DNA from: Phyto melanocephala
Lineage: Eukaryota; Arthropoda; Insecta; Diptera; Rhinophoridae
Length of the DNA: 64,000 bases
Direction of reading: 5' to 3'
NCBI GenBank assembly: GCA_941918925.1
Contig: OW799236.1
Coordinates: forward strand, 120,663,062 to 120,727,061
The notes under the pieces are model-generated. The model searched no databases. It was not told the DNA's origin and saw only the letters and a list, made by a program, of their open reading frames with translations. Below, piece after piece: positions 12,431 through 25,545 of this stretch (positions are counted from its first letter, which is position 1; each line of letters starts with the position of its first letter). The position numbers were made by a program, and so were the translations under genes.

Positions 12431-14269
12431 GGTGAGATTGGAGATACCCTTTTTTATTTTGGTAGCCTTGTTATCTCTGGGAAACGAAGGGGGTTGGTTG
12501 TTCTATTGCACTTGAGAATATTCTACTTTAGTTGAAGACACAAACATCACTAAAGCTATAAAAAACAACTTTTCTAGTAATGATTCATTTAATTTAGTGA
12601 GAGTAATGTTTTGTTATATTTTGATGAATATCTATATTTACATGAAGCATATCGACAGAGAGTGAAATATGAATGAAATAGAACACACAGTTTTAAGAAC
12701 ATTCTACGCCGCTCTTTATATAATGAACTTTTATTTGTGAATCAACTTACACAATACAAAAACTTCTGAGAGCCTAACAATACAATATGACAAAAGTTTT
12801 ATATGCAGTATTTTTGAATACAATAATAATTGAAAAAATTGCTACAAGAACAAGATTTTCTATTGCCGTAACTAAAGCTAATAACAGAAACACTTCTTGT
12901 ACCATAGTGTTAACAAAGCTTAAACATATAAAAAGTTTTACTGCCGTATTTATACAAAATATTTTTAGTTAATTAAAGACCTATTTGACAAATTCCTTTT
13001 TTAAATTTGTCGACAAAAACATAAACATATTTTTCATAAATACTGCAGTCAAATCAAAGAAACAACTTTTAAATCAAAAAAACAATTTTCATTAAATCGT
13101 TAATTTATGTGCATTTTAGGGTTAATTTCTAACAATTTACTTTCACTCAATTAAATAACTAACAAAATTCTTTTTATTTTTTTTTTAATTTCTAGTCATT
13201 TTAAATAAAATATTTATTTATTTGTGCTTTGCTTTACTAAATGACAAAGTCATCAAAAAGTTTTATTTATTTCATTTCACATGCATGAGTTGGAGTTGAA
13301 AAAAAATATAAAAATATAGAAATTCGCTTGAAAAAGTTAAAGTTATCTTAGCTTTAGTAATAAGTTTGTGGATAAAAAAAAATAAAATTAAAAAATAGTT
13401 TAACAATCACAGTAGTTTAACCAAATTTGTAGACAAACTCAATACAAGTTATAACAATATATGTACATGTCTGAATGTAAATACTTCATAATTTTTTTTA
13501 TTCATGAAAATTTTTAGAAATTTATATTTTTAATAAATACACCGAAAGCTTAAACCATTTACAATTAAAGCTACTTGACCATGTCTTAGATAATTGCTAA
13601 GGGAAAACAAAACTTTTGAGAGGCTAGAAGTCAACTCCTGCTATTAATTGCAATATTTTATTGATTAAAGTAATGAGTTTACTTATAATAATAAGGAACT
13701 ATATAATCACTTTTTCACCTATAAGAATGACTAAAAAACTACACATAAAATAATTCGGCAAACCTTTACTTATGTCAATGTATACAACCACTTTCTTGTA
13801 GGGTATACGAAAAAAGTTTTTGAATGGATTATATTTGCTTGCTGGTTAAGTTACACCAGTCTGTCTGTATGTGTTAGTATACTCTCAAAGTAGAAGGAGG
13901 AAATGAGTGGATAGTAAAAACATCCAGTTGCATATTCAGATTCAAAAATTTTTATTTTATTAAAAAAAAGAATAAAAAAAAAACTTTTGTTTAGTGATGT
14001 ATTGCTTGTGGTGTGATATTTCAGTTGTTGTTGATATTGTTCAGTGTGCGTGATGAATGCCGATAATAAACTGCATACATAAGCAAAAATTGCTTCAAAT
14101 ATAATATTTGTTTTCCAGAAAAGTTGATTTTGTTATAAACACTGTATATGTCGATTTTAATTGTACACTATTTTAAAAGCTAAAAAGTGTAAATTATTCA
14201 GTCCAGATTACCAACACTCTTCAGGTATTTTTTTTTTTTTGGCTGAACTAATATCCAACAACAAACTCT
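12431..14269. other. AT-rich DNA; possible eroded mini-me end
   Basis: Near 13797-13880, GTAGGGTATACGAAAAAAG and CCAGTCTGTCTGTATG are in the order expected for an inverted, eroded mini-me-type 3' end (terminus, then GTCY tract). Support is weak. Otherwise nothing is recognised; the 61-codon ORF at 12787-12972 has no recognisable motif. Confidence 0.4.
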
Positions 14270-14500
14270 GGTTGCAGATTGGCCAGCAGCCTATTAGAAA
14301 GCAAATTGGCTACCGGAAATGGAGTTGGAAAGTTCAAACCATCCGTAAACCAGACGATGATTTTGCCCAAAAATATATATATCGAAAACCGTAGGAAAGC
14401 AGACAAGTCGGATGGCTAGCGCATACCTGTAAGCGGCATCTGACAACAGAAATTTGGAGATTATGTATGAAGTGGAACAAGTTTAAATATCAGTACATGA
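14270..14500 (+). pseudogene. Non-LTR retrotransposon fragment: C-terminal tail of the polyprotein
   Basis: The frame from 14278 reads IGQQPIRKQIG, then KWSWKVQTIRKPDDDFAQK, then a TAG at 14392 in place of the expected glutamine, then ESRQVGWLAHTCKRHLTTEI and WRLCMKWNKF. This follows the conserved C-terminal pattern of many animal LINE proteins: R-W-x-W-I-G-H-x-L-R-K ... WNPQGxRxxGRPxxTWRR ... GxTWxxx. Only about 75 residues remain. No upstream reverse transcriptase part is recognisable, although the ORF opens at 14161, so it is a 5'-truncated, inactive copy. It is a different LINE segment from the one at 11879 and need not be the same family. Confidence 0.8.
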
Positions 14501-14924
14501 TTTGTATATCTACTACATCTAATTTAAGTATGGACCCAATCCCTACAGATTTCCGATAGTAGATTTATAATAGTATAAAGTTAAAAGGGATTAAACGAGA
14601 TCCCTAAAAAATATTTCTATATGCAGCTGGTGTCAATTTTTTTTTCTATATTACACAGTGCAACAAAAAATAAATTGATGAATTAATTATTCCAGAGAAA
14701 ATTATAATAATACGACGTATTTACCTTTTCACTTTCTAATCTTTTACCGTTTTTAAGAACTTAAGATTAGAAAAAATGTCCTTTGAAAAACGTATCCTTA
14801 TTCTCTTTTGGGTTAAACATTTCAGAAAAAAAAACAGTACGAAGTTTTTATAACTTGTTAATGAATATGAAATTATATATTTTTTCGAACTAAAAAATAA
14901 TTTTATTTAATTATTGCATTATTT
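14501..14924. other. AT-rich DNA, nothing recognised
   Basis: This lies between a LINE tail and a dead transposase. It could hold the LINE 3' end and the transposon's 5' terminus, but neither can be delimited. Confidence 0.4.
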
Positions 14925-15712
14925 TGAGGCCGCAGTTTGAAAAACCATTCCATTTTTTTGTCATTGTAAAGCAATTCATCGGCCAGACATTTCAAAATTG
15001 GCCAAAAAAATTGTGGCTACTTGGAAAAATTAATAATGCAAAAAATCTAATTGTAAACGTTGCTCATAAAGCTTGTATAACCAAATCTCGCCGATCCGTA
15101 GACACGCGAACTATGCATACGATACTACACCGCATTTTGTTTAAAGAAGTAGGGTTAAAGGCTTTGAAGTTCAGTTTATATAATAGCTCACGCATAACGA
15201 CTATTGATAACATCTTTTCTGATCAGTTTCTTACAACGCACTAAATTAATTTATTGAAAAATCATTTTGAAAGGTGATGTCAATTTTGTCCTCATAGGTT
15301 ACGTTAACAAGTAGAGTTTGTAACTCAGAAAACCAAAGATATTTTTCTAAAGCACCTCTATTCTCAAGTTGTGACTCTTTGGTGCTGGTTTTGGTCCAAA
15401 AAGGTTATTGGAATTTTGAAAATGAGACTATACCAGCACTTATGTTGAATGGGTTGTATAACTAAACTATTTTGTTTGGCTAAAAAAGGAACCAATATTA
15501 ATATGAATGACTTTTATTTTTAACAAGACAGCACTGTCTGCTAATGATGTTGTATCGCCATAGCACTTGGACATGAAAAACTTTTTGAATAAGTGATATT
15601 TCAAAAAGTTTTATACAATACTTTTCTTGTATACCAACGAACAATATTCAATTCAAGGCATCAAAAATGATATTAGAGAAGTTATCAGAAATATACAGCC
15701 GTAAATTTAAAA
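14925..15712 (+). pseudogene. Dead mariner-type transposase (copy T1)
   Basis: An open frame from 14924 to 15244 covers the helix-turn-helix end and linker, including SRRSVDTRTMHTILHRILFK then EVGLKALKFSL; in intact relatives this is an SRRSQxLG...TxxRILxKDLGLKxYK stretch. After a stop and shifts, GDVNFVLIGYVNKQS matches the first-Asp region (DEAHFxLxGYVNKQ), and a frame near 15375 reads LFGAGFGPKRLLE, corresponding to VWCGFWxxGIIG. QDSTVC near 15525 fits the second-Asp motif QDGATCH. IQGIKNDIREVIRNIQP (about 15655-15705) is the C-terminal helix region. Many stops and frameshifts; inactive. Termini were not identified. Confidence 0.82.
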
Positions 15713-18700
15713 TTTTTAATGTAAATATTTTATTATAAAAATAAGATCCTGCCGTGGAAGTAATTGTTATTCCTTTCTGCTATTAAAGAAATTAGACACG
15801 ACTTAACAGTTAAATAAACAACTAATGATTTTGCTGAAAAACACTTCTTACTTTTACATATCAGAAAAAACAATATTAAAAAAATATATTTTACATTTAA
15901 AAAAATTGTTAAAAAATCAGGAGATAAGAAAATGAAAACTGAGTTGGCAATTTCTTGTCTAGAAAATGTTTTTATATGGTTTTATCAATTGAATTATCAT
16001 TCAGCCATAAAATGGTTTAAGCAAAAAAAAATCTGTAAAATTGTATGCAATCAGATTCCATAACAGCAAAACTTTATCAACCAAACCATCGGCGCTTCCA
16101 TTTTCATATTGATTTTAAAACTCTAAAATTTATGACAAAACCATATCGCGTTCTAAAACCTTCACAAAATACAACCTTTCTGTAGCATACAAAAGCCACA
16201 TACTACATATTTCAATACGATACACCATTCTTCCTCTATGTGTGGGAAATTTAAAAATAAAGCATTGAACTGCAGGATACGGAAGTGGATTTCGGTTACT
16301 GCATTCAAACACTTACCCACACATACATGTATTTCTAAGCATTTGTTGTCTGAAGATTAAAGCTAAATCCAAAAGCTGAATTCGGTCTAAAGTGGAAATT
16401 GGCATTGCAATAAAATAAAAACTAAACAAGTTGAAAAAATTGGTGGGCTATAGTAGGGATGTGGTTTTATTTGATTCATTTGATTTGTTAGCTAACTTGT
16501 GCGTGTGAGTTGGCGAACTAGAAATATGTATAAATAAAAATCAACATCAAATATCCGTAGAATTTTGAATAAAACCTCTGCGAATGCAGGCTTTTTTTAT
16601 GTATGTATGTGAGTTAGAGGACATGTTAGCAGTTTTATTTTAATTTACAGAGACTTTTACTAAGTAAGAAAAAAATGTTTTTTTAATAAATTTTGTACAG
16701 AACTATTTTAAGCATTAAAGTTTTAAGTTGACAAAATTCCATCATTAATTTGTGATCAGCAAATGTAGTTTCATTTATTTAATTTTATCTTTGAACAAGA
16801 AATTTTCCAACAAGACTATGTATCCTAGATATTTGAAGTCACATAAACAAATCAAAAATATACCAATTCTTATAAAGAAATTAAAAAAAAATAGTTTTAC
16901 TTTTATAGTTTGAAAGCAATATAAATAATTTAGAAAAAAATCACTGCAATTTTACTCATACATAAAACTTAATAAACGGAAACGGAAGATCTTTACTGCG
17001 AGAACAAAAACTGATAAACTTAGACATTGTCATAGAGATACTGGCAACCAAAGATTTATGTACGAAATGTAGTTTAAAAAGTAATTTACACTATTTTATA
17101 AAATTTAAAACCTTTAATATAATAATTTTAATTCCTTTAGGCAATTTACAAAAGGTTAAAAAAACACGTTTTTCGATTAATTACTTTAATCAAAAATTAC
17201 TTTTAAGTTGGCCTACGCATGTTTTTTTTATCACGATTTGTGTTATAATATTTTGAATTTTTTACACATTTCTGTTGACATTCCCACAAATTTTAAGTGT
17301 TCAACTATAGTATTATTATTACTACAACCACAACAACTTCAAAACTTTTTCTTTAAAGTTTTTAATACCATTTTTGTCCTAAAACAAACACATATTTTAT
17401 TTTTTTAATCTTAAACAAATTGAAGTTGATTAAGTTCTATCAGCCTGTCAGTACCGAAGTTCTCCACGAGTGTTATATCTTTAAGGCAAAAAAAAATATA
17501 CATTTTTAATAAACCTACAAATGCTACAATTGCTTGTGTTTTTTATATTTTTCTAACTAACTAAATTTGTCCTACGATTTGTTGTGATAATCAGATGTGA
17601 GTTTATAGTTATTGATAATACAATGTAGCGAAAATTTGTATTCGGTGTATTTTGATTATAATTTTTTTAATAATCGAAAAACTTTCCTCTTTCTCTAGGA
17701 TTGTGTTTATTTGTTGTCTATTTTTTTTTTTTTTTTTTTATTTTTGTTTATTGGTTTGAATTTTGTATTTCTATACTTAACAAATGTCAAAGCGAAACCC
17801 ATAGAATGATGATATTTTTATATTTATTGTAAATATTATTAATTTATTTTACTTCAAATCTGTTTTGAAATTATATTCCAATTTGGTTAGCTGAACAGAG
17901 TAAAGAAGAATACTTGCACGTTGTAATGTAACATTCTTCAGAGGGATTACAGCTAGCAGCCTAGCACATTAATGACCTGTCCATTAAAATACCTTCAAAT
18001 TTTCAAGTTGCTTTTTTCCTAAATATTTTTAAAAATAACTTTAATGCTCGTTAAACTTTTGGCAGTTAGAAATCCTGTGACCATCCATTACCCCACAAAG
18101 TATGCTTTAGTTTTTGTATTACTTTTTATGTTGAGGATCAAAGTAGTGTATGCAATTGTCATTCTTATATCTTTGTTCTTTTTTGAATCCTATTTTATAA
18201 GTTCCTTTTTATTCATAAACTTTTTCTTGTGGATTTTTTAACCCTACGATTCGGCTCGATGGAAGTTTTATGTGAGTGAAGAAGAACAAAATTGATAGAA
18301 AGAACTTTCAATTTGTGGGTGGTTTATTTTGATAAAATTATAAAATTTTTTTTTTTAAATTATCAGTAATCATTCTGTTTTATCTCATTCATTTAAACTT
18401 GGCTTTGTCTGTCTGTTCACTAAATATTATTTAACCAGAACATTAGAAAAAAATAATGTCTGCTTCTGAATGGAACTGCTCTAAAGGTTTAAAGGAATTT
18501 TAGATTATTGTTCTTTAAATAGAAGAAATTAAAGCAAAAGTTTTACATACAAAATTACGTCTTATAGTCACAAGATTAAATTTAGATTTTTATCAAATAT
18601 TTTCATAGAAGGGATTTATAATTTAACACAAACAAAACACCGAGATCAATCAATTGAAACTGAAAATTTATTTCAAAATACAGCATAAGGATTTCGTTAT

Positions 18701-21700
18701 TTATTAAACAGAAATCCATATTTAAAATTGTATCTTTCAAGTCTTTCATAACAACAATTAAAAAAAGAATTAATGAAATATTCTCAACAATAGAAAACAA
18801 GTTTAAGAAACATTAACAATACAAAGCATATTTAGTAAAGATCAAGAAAATAGTGTTTAAAAAAATTTATTATAAAAAAAAATTATGAAAATTTTTTTCA
18901 TTACTTTTATACAAAAGCACAATATATCAAAACTATTCTCAAAACTTATTTAATCTGATACCACACAAAACCAAGTTGAATTGTTACACATTTCTTCTTC
19001 TTTTTCTGTAACAATTATTTTTATTTGTAGTTTAAATAATATTTGTTGCTTTATTGTGGTAACCTGTTCCTACATTTCATTTTATGGCAAAAGCAAAACA
19101 AAAGAAGAACTTGGACAAATATAAAAATTTTTCAAATTTTCAGATTAAAAACTTAATAATTAAATAACCTAAATTTTCTAGCTGTTGTTATTGTGTTTTG
19201 TTACTAGTGTATGCATTAGATTTCATTTGTTATTGTATTTGTACATACATGCATACACTATGGGAGGATTCATAATAAAGGAGAACTGAACAATGTGTTG
19301 TGTATAATTTTTTCTTTAGTTCCTCAAAAATATAATTGAAGTTTCTGTAGCACTAATAATAAAAATAAATAAGAAAATTAGTTTCATATGGTCTAATGAA
19401 TCTGTAGTAGTTTATGTGTTGATGATAAAATTAAATTGCAGAAATTTAAAAGGCAAGTTTTAGGCTCGTGTAAATTAAAAAACTTTGTAAACACAAAACC
19501 TTTATTTTAATAACGCTAGATGAAAGATAAAGTAGTTAATGTAAACAGATATTTATATGTGCATGAGAACATATTTTAAAAATTATTTTTAGTGTTAAAA
19601 ATATCTCAATGATCTTATGGTTTACTTATACTCTACCTAAAATTAAATTGTAACACATTATTATTTTCTTATCTTTCTCTTGACCACCTCTGCCTTCTAT
19701 TAATGACTTAGTTAACGAATCGATTTTAAATTATAACAGCAGCACTGAAAAAAAAATTAGGTCAATTAGTCTACACTGTATCTTGTCTATCCTTAAAACT
19801 ATTATGTGATTTTTTTTTCTCTGCGTTGCTGACACAGCGTATCACACGGATAAAAGAATTGCCATAAAATTGCCATATACGTACATATGTACATATATCG
19901 GTTGTGCAAAAAACCAATATGTTTACAATACAAGTGCTGTTTATTAGATATAATAGGCAACAGACAATTCTTAAAGAAAATAGCTCAGCATTCTGCAAAT
20001 ATCAGTAAACGCTGCCTGGTACTTAGAATTGTATTATATTTTTCAATACAATACAAACAATACTGAACAAAAGTGACAAAACAGTTTGCTATGATCTGTT
20101 ATTCTTGATCTATCAAAAAACCTCTATTAAAAATCAAATCTTAACATGAATCCCCCGATATATTTTATATGTATTGAGGGATACCTTGTCCTATTTATTA
20201 TTTTTTTTTGCAACCAAATCTGGTTATTACAAACAACAAAAATTTAAAAAAGTTAGCGAAATCAGTCGAGCCATTGGCATTTGGTATGCTTGCAAACATG
20301 AAACAAATTTACTTAAAATGTATTTTCCGTATATTCAGTAATCACTCATCCGATCACCCCATTTTAAAGTTCTTCTTAACTGTTACGGCAGGTCTTCCTT
20401 GACAGGCACCTTTGATTTCATGCTGCGAAACTTCAATAGCCTTTGGATTAAAGACAACAAAGAACAGTCTAATGGACTCAAATTAACAAACAAAGAAAAA
20501 TTAAAATCTTAGATCCCCTAACTCCTATAAAACAACAAATTGTCAAATATTTTTTGTTTAAATATTTAAGTTCACTTTGTAACTTTAGCTATCTTAAATA
20601 ATATTAAAATATTTTTCCAGATCTAAAACTGTAAGAAAAAAAATTAAATGAATTAATTCCTCAGCAAAATACTGCGACACTGTCTGGAACACACAAGTCT
20701 GACTAACGAATATTTCATACAGATTTTTGTCAGACATGTCTTGGAAGTTTGATGTGTTATATGTCTAATAGATTTCTGACTGTTCTCGTACAGAAATGTC
20801 GGAGGAGTCTTATTTATTATTGTTTATCGACATGTCTTATAGATTTGTGACAGATTTCACTTAGAATGGTCGAAGTTCTTTTGTTTGAAGTTCCCTTTTA
20901 TTTTTGTTGTTCATAATTTATACCTTTTACATGTAATTTTTTGTATTTTTAGTTTTCTTACAAACGTGCTGATATTACAAAGAAAAGTTATATTAAAATT
21001 TATAATAAAAATAAATTGTTAATTCTCTGAAAAAAAAATAATTTAGCAAAGATTTAAAAGTAAATTATATAAATTAAAAAAAATAGTTAGAATATAATAT
21101 ATAATACGAAATATTAACAAAAAAATTAATAGTTGAAAGTATTCTTTTTTTATTAATATAATATTACGTACCAATTAAATATACATTTTAAACAATAATA
21201 AAATAAAACTGAGCTTAATTTGGTTTCTGTGAGAGTTTTTTACGAACTTTATTAAATATTCTTACCGATTTCCCGAAAATATACGAACATGTACGAAAGT
21301 CTCATAATAAATCAAAAGTTCCCCTGCCTTTTCTTTCAGACACGTCGGAAAAAATTCAAAAAAAATTCTCACGTCATGTCAGCCAAATTCGTGTCAACCA
21401 CTTCATATGTTTTTTTTTTTCAGAAGTCAGACAGAATTTGCATAAAGTTCTACCTTGTTTGCTAATATCTCTTACAAAAATCTCTCATTTTTCGCACAGT
21501 CTAGTAGGCTGGGTACATATTGCAGCTTAGAAACAAGAATAATATGTGAAGAAAATGCTACCTCAAAATCGAATTTGCAAACGATTTTTATTTTCTAGTG
21601 CAAAGTTCAAACAAATTAATTTGGCTTTTAGATAAGGCAGTTATTTGCTTATAAAACGTTATGCAGTAAGTTTTTTCTTCATATTCATGTTGGCTTATGC

Positions 21701-24609
21701 AAGGCACAAAAATAGTAATGCTCCGATTCTCAATGCTCCAGCATGTACAAAGTTACGCCAGATTAATTACTATCCTGCTGCAGCATGTAGATTATAAGAA
21801 CTCTGTAATAATTTGTTTTCGGTTCGTGTCTACAGAAGCGAGTAGATTTGAAAGAGTTTATGTGAGTTTTTGAATGCACGACTTCCAAAAAGTTGAAATC
21901 ATAAATGTGTGTTTTAAATACAGGTATATATTCAGAAATACTGTTACAGTAGCTTAAAGGACTTAATTGTTGCTTCTGTTTTTTTATATCTGTTGTCAGT
22001 TACACTTTACTTTAAGTAACTAAATCAAAATAAATTAAATTCCGATAAAATATTTTAAATTGATCTTAAATAAAACAGTTTTATTGATTCTTAGCAGCTC
22101 ATTATGACAAATCACACATAATAAGTAATTTTAAATGATTCCTTGGTATCTTCAACCAATTATTTTTGCTTATTAAGAATAAGTGAAATTATTGCATTAG
22201 CAATAAAATACAAAAACGATGCTAACATAGCTAATACCCTTAAACTGGCAAATAAAGAAAGAAAGCATAACAACAAAAAACTTAATAATAAAATTAAATA
22301 TATAAATATAATTTCAATCATAAAATAATTTTAACCTCTGTGTCTTCAATCAAAAATGTTTTATCAAAAATACAACCATCATGCCCGGGTGGGTAGTGCT
22401 GTTTTGTAGTGAATTTTTTCTAAGTGAACTCTGTTTAGGATTATTTGTGGGTTAATTTAATAAGTTGCAGTCTATGTTATAAAAATTGTTTCTGCTACGA
22501 ATCTGGTATAATAAGTTTTCTTGTAACAACTTCTTTGCAAGTTACAATTTGGTACTTTGGTTTGGGGCTATAATTTTTCTACGCTAGGTACAGAAAACAG
22601 AACATAAACAATTGTTCCTGACTGAAACTGAATTTTCTATTCAAAAAAGAAGGAGAAATTTATTTATCAATCTTTGTATTTGGAAAAATATATATATACA
22701 AAAATAGATCGATAGTGCTTATGTCAACACCACAATACATAAACGGGTTTAAGGTCCAAAAAACGCCAGTAGTAAGTAGCAAATACGTTTGTTTTTACAG
22801 AACCAAAAAAAAAAAACAAAATTCAAAGAATGCCAATGGCCAATTCATGCACAATACTGCGAATTAAAATTTTTGTTTTAATTGTTCACACTAGATGTTT
22901 GTTACTAAATCACACAAAACTACCGAATGGAACTAAATGAAATTTCGCACACAGATAAACAACAATCTGGATGAAGAGGCATAGCTAAATGGTGGTGCCA
23001 AAAGCTTACAAAGTTTTTTTTTTTTGTTATTGGCTTCAAAATCTAAAACTTTGTCAATTTTATTCTTCTTCACATTGTTCGGCATCATTTCTGGGGTAAT
23101 TAAAAATATGCTTTTCAATTTTAACAATCTCAAGATATGTAAACGTACTTTTACAACCTGTTTTATGCAAACATATATGCACACACACACATATGATTTC
23201 ATTTCGAGGTATACAGCCCCACCAATTTGTATTCATATTCACCTTTAAACAAATTGATAGAAATAAGAGTCTGCGCTTGTAAACTAATTAAGATGATTAG
23301 AATCTCTGTGAGTTGAATACAAATGTAGACTATGATTCAGACAGCTGCATACAAAAACTCTTTTCTTTACACAAAAACGCATACACACACCCACACAACT
23401 GAATTGCGATTACATTAGCAAAATTGTAAAGAAGAAAATGCAAAGCTCTATATTAAATGAAATAAAGTTCTAAGACTTAAATGTATCCTAAATTTTACTT
23501 TAACCTATATTATTTGTGTTCTTTGCAGTAATAAATAAACTTATTATTAAATTTGATTTTAAATTTTAAAAAATATTTATAAAAAAAAAGTGGATACAAA
23601 TTTAGCGAACTATTTTTAAAACTGAAAATAATTGTGTTAATATTAAATCATTCAATATGAATATTGTGTGCAAATTCGTTTGAGTTTGATATAAGAATAA
23701 ATTTATTAACTGCACTTTAGTTGAATTAAAATATCTTTTATATTCTCTAGTGTCCAGCTTTTGAAATGTTTCTTCATTTTTGATTTTGAATCTTCATTAA
23801 GGCCTTTTAGTTGGAAAATTTTTATGACACATAAGAACTATAACTTATTTTATTATTATATTAAAATTTTAAGCTAGTCTACTATCACATATACATACGT
23901 ACGTATATAACTCTTATTTTATCTACACGACACATTAACATAAACATATATAGCAAAGAAACAAAAAAAAGCAGTGCTTGTATCCTCCATTACCTCTATT
24001 ACTAAATACAATGTGTGATGTTGATATTTAAAAAATTTAAATAGCTCGTTCTAAAAAAACGAAAGTATGCCTGGCATATAGAATTTAATTCTTATCTACG
24101 GTTAAACATAACTTTTACAGATAAATAAAATTATAAATTTCTTACTACTATTCTAGGCGAATCCTTACGAAGTTTTAAGTTTAAGCACAGAATGCAAAAA
24201 AAAAATGATTTGAAAAGCTTAATCATTAAAACACATATTTACATATATTATAATACTTAATTTTTTCTCCATTAAAAATATAAAGATTTTAAGATAAAAT
24301 TAAATAAGTTTTAATTTTAAATACAAAAAAAAGCATTTATTTTTAAGTAGGGGATAAGTTTATAATTAAAAAATTGAAAATTTCTAGATGCGAAATGATT
24401 CCATAAATTTTAAAATCCAAACAAAATAATAAAATCATTTCTAGGGGTTATTTGATATTTTTTTAATTCAATTAAAAAACCGTAATAAATTCTTAAATAC
24501 ATATAAGGGGTGGATTAACCATAATGCATGATGTTAATTGTAAGTCCCTGAACGAGTTTTTTTTTTGCCGAACTTAATTTAAAATTTCCTTCTTTCAGTG
24601 TTTGACAAA
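15713..24609. other. Long AT-rich stretch without recognisable genes
   Basis: Nearly 9 kb with no ORF above 89 codons and no transposase or LINE motif seen. A 19-T run lies at 17721-17739 and a short (CA)n at 23177-23190. Motifs around GACATGTC recur between 20700 and 21450. This could be intron or intergenic DNA. Introns, promoters or small exons cannot be excluded by eye. Confidence 0.5.
20720..21450. repeat. Cluster of GACATGTC-like motifs
   Basis: GTCAGACATGTCTTGGAAG (about 20728), CAGAAATGTCGGAGG, CGACATGTCTTATAG (about 20830), CAGACACGTCGGAAA (about 21338) and CACGTCATGTCAG occur in both halves of the stretch. It might be an eroded transposon with subterminal repeats, but no clean terminal inverted repeat was found. 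Confidence 0.3.
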
Positions 24610-25545
24610 TTCAAACGCGGAGAGATACACAATTAAGCAGGGCAGTAATATAATTAAAGCCTTTTAAGAAAATGGCGTTTCAATCAAATTAATTTCGAGC
24701 ACATCTTGTTTTTTTCTTTGGTCAGCACAATTGACTAATTGTGTCCCCGATCAAATGAAATGTGAAAACGCCTGTTCATGTTCATAAAGATCGTTCTGCG
24801 GAAAACATTTCTGTTATTCGCAATAGTGTGGCAAAAGAGCCAATAACCAAAAACTGTCGTCATGCTTAACAATTAAATATCTCACGAATATTACTGATAC
24901 GAACTTTTGATAAAGATATAAATTTACGCGCTTACGAAATTCAATTCACTCAAGAGCAAAAGCCTACTGACGATTTTGAGTGACTACAATAAGTTTTATT
25001 GAAGTGAATGAAGACTTAACAATAAAAATCATCTTCAGCGACGAGGCAAACTTTCACCTCAGTGGATTCGTCAACAAGAAAAATTTTTATATTTGGATAA
25101 ATTAAAATCCACAAGTGATTGTTGAAAAGCTGATGCATTTTCAAACAGTGACTCTATGGTGCGGTTTATATGCTGGTGGCGTCATTGGAATGTACTGCTT
25201 GGTCGCCCGCCCAAGCAGTTATCATGAATGGTTTTCGCTATCGCAAGATGATAACGGACTTTTTGTTACTAGGAATTGAGAACATAGACCTGGATAATAT
25301 GTGGTTCCAACAGAATGGTGCATCTTGCTACATAGTCACCGAAACAATGTTTTTTTTTCTAAGGTATTTCACCTGTATTATCTCACGTCGTGGCAATGTT
25401 AATTGGCTGCCACAACCATGTAATTTGACACCGTTGGTGTTTTTTTTTTTTTAAGACAAACTGGGAATACCTAAGGAATGTGCATTGAAAATCTGTAAGA
25501 AATTTCATTAAAGAGACTGGGTTTTGAAATAGTCGTCATATTAAC
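24610..25545 (+). pseudogene. Dead mariner-type transposase (copy T2)
   Basis: Recognisable pieces run in order. IIKAF*ENGVSIK (about 24650-24690) is the N-terminal helix-turn-helix. VHKDRSAENISVIRNSVAKE (about 24772-24835) is the linker. INLRAYEIQFTQEQKPTDDF follows (about 24920-24980). IIFSDEANFHLSGFVNKKNF (about 25030-25085) holds the first catalytic Asp. LWCGLYAGGVIG (about 25155-25190) is next. The longest open piece (25170-25454) contains DNMWFQQNGASC, where the second Asp of QDGATC has become Asn, and NWLPQPCNLTPL, where Asp of CDLTPLD has become Asn. There are multiple stops and shifts, and a poly-T run replaces the part after DLTPL. Both changed catalytic positions mean no activity even without the frameshifts. 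Confidence 0.88.

Noticed and set aside
22933..23248. Three overlapping ORFs on both strands around a (CA)n tract
   Set aside because: Overlapping frames on both strands over a CACACA repeat; characteristic of chance ORFs.
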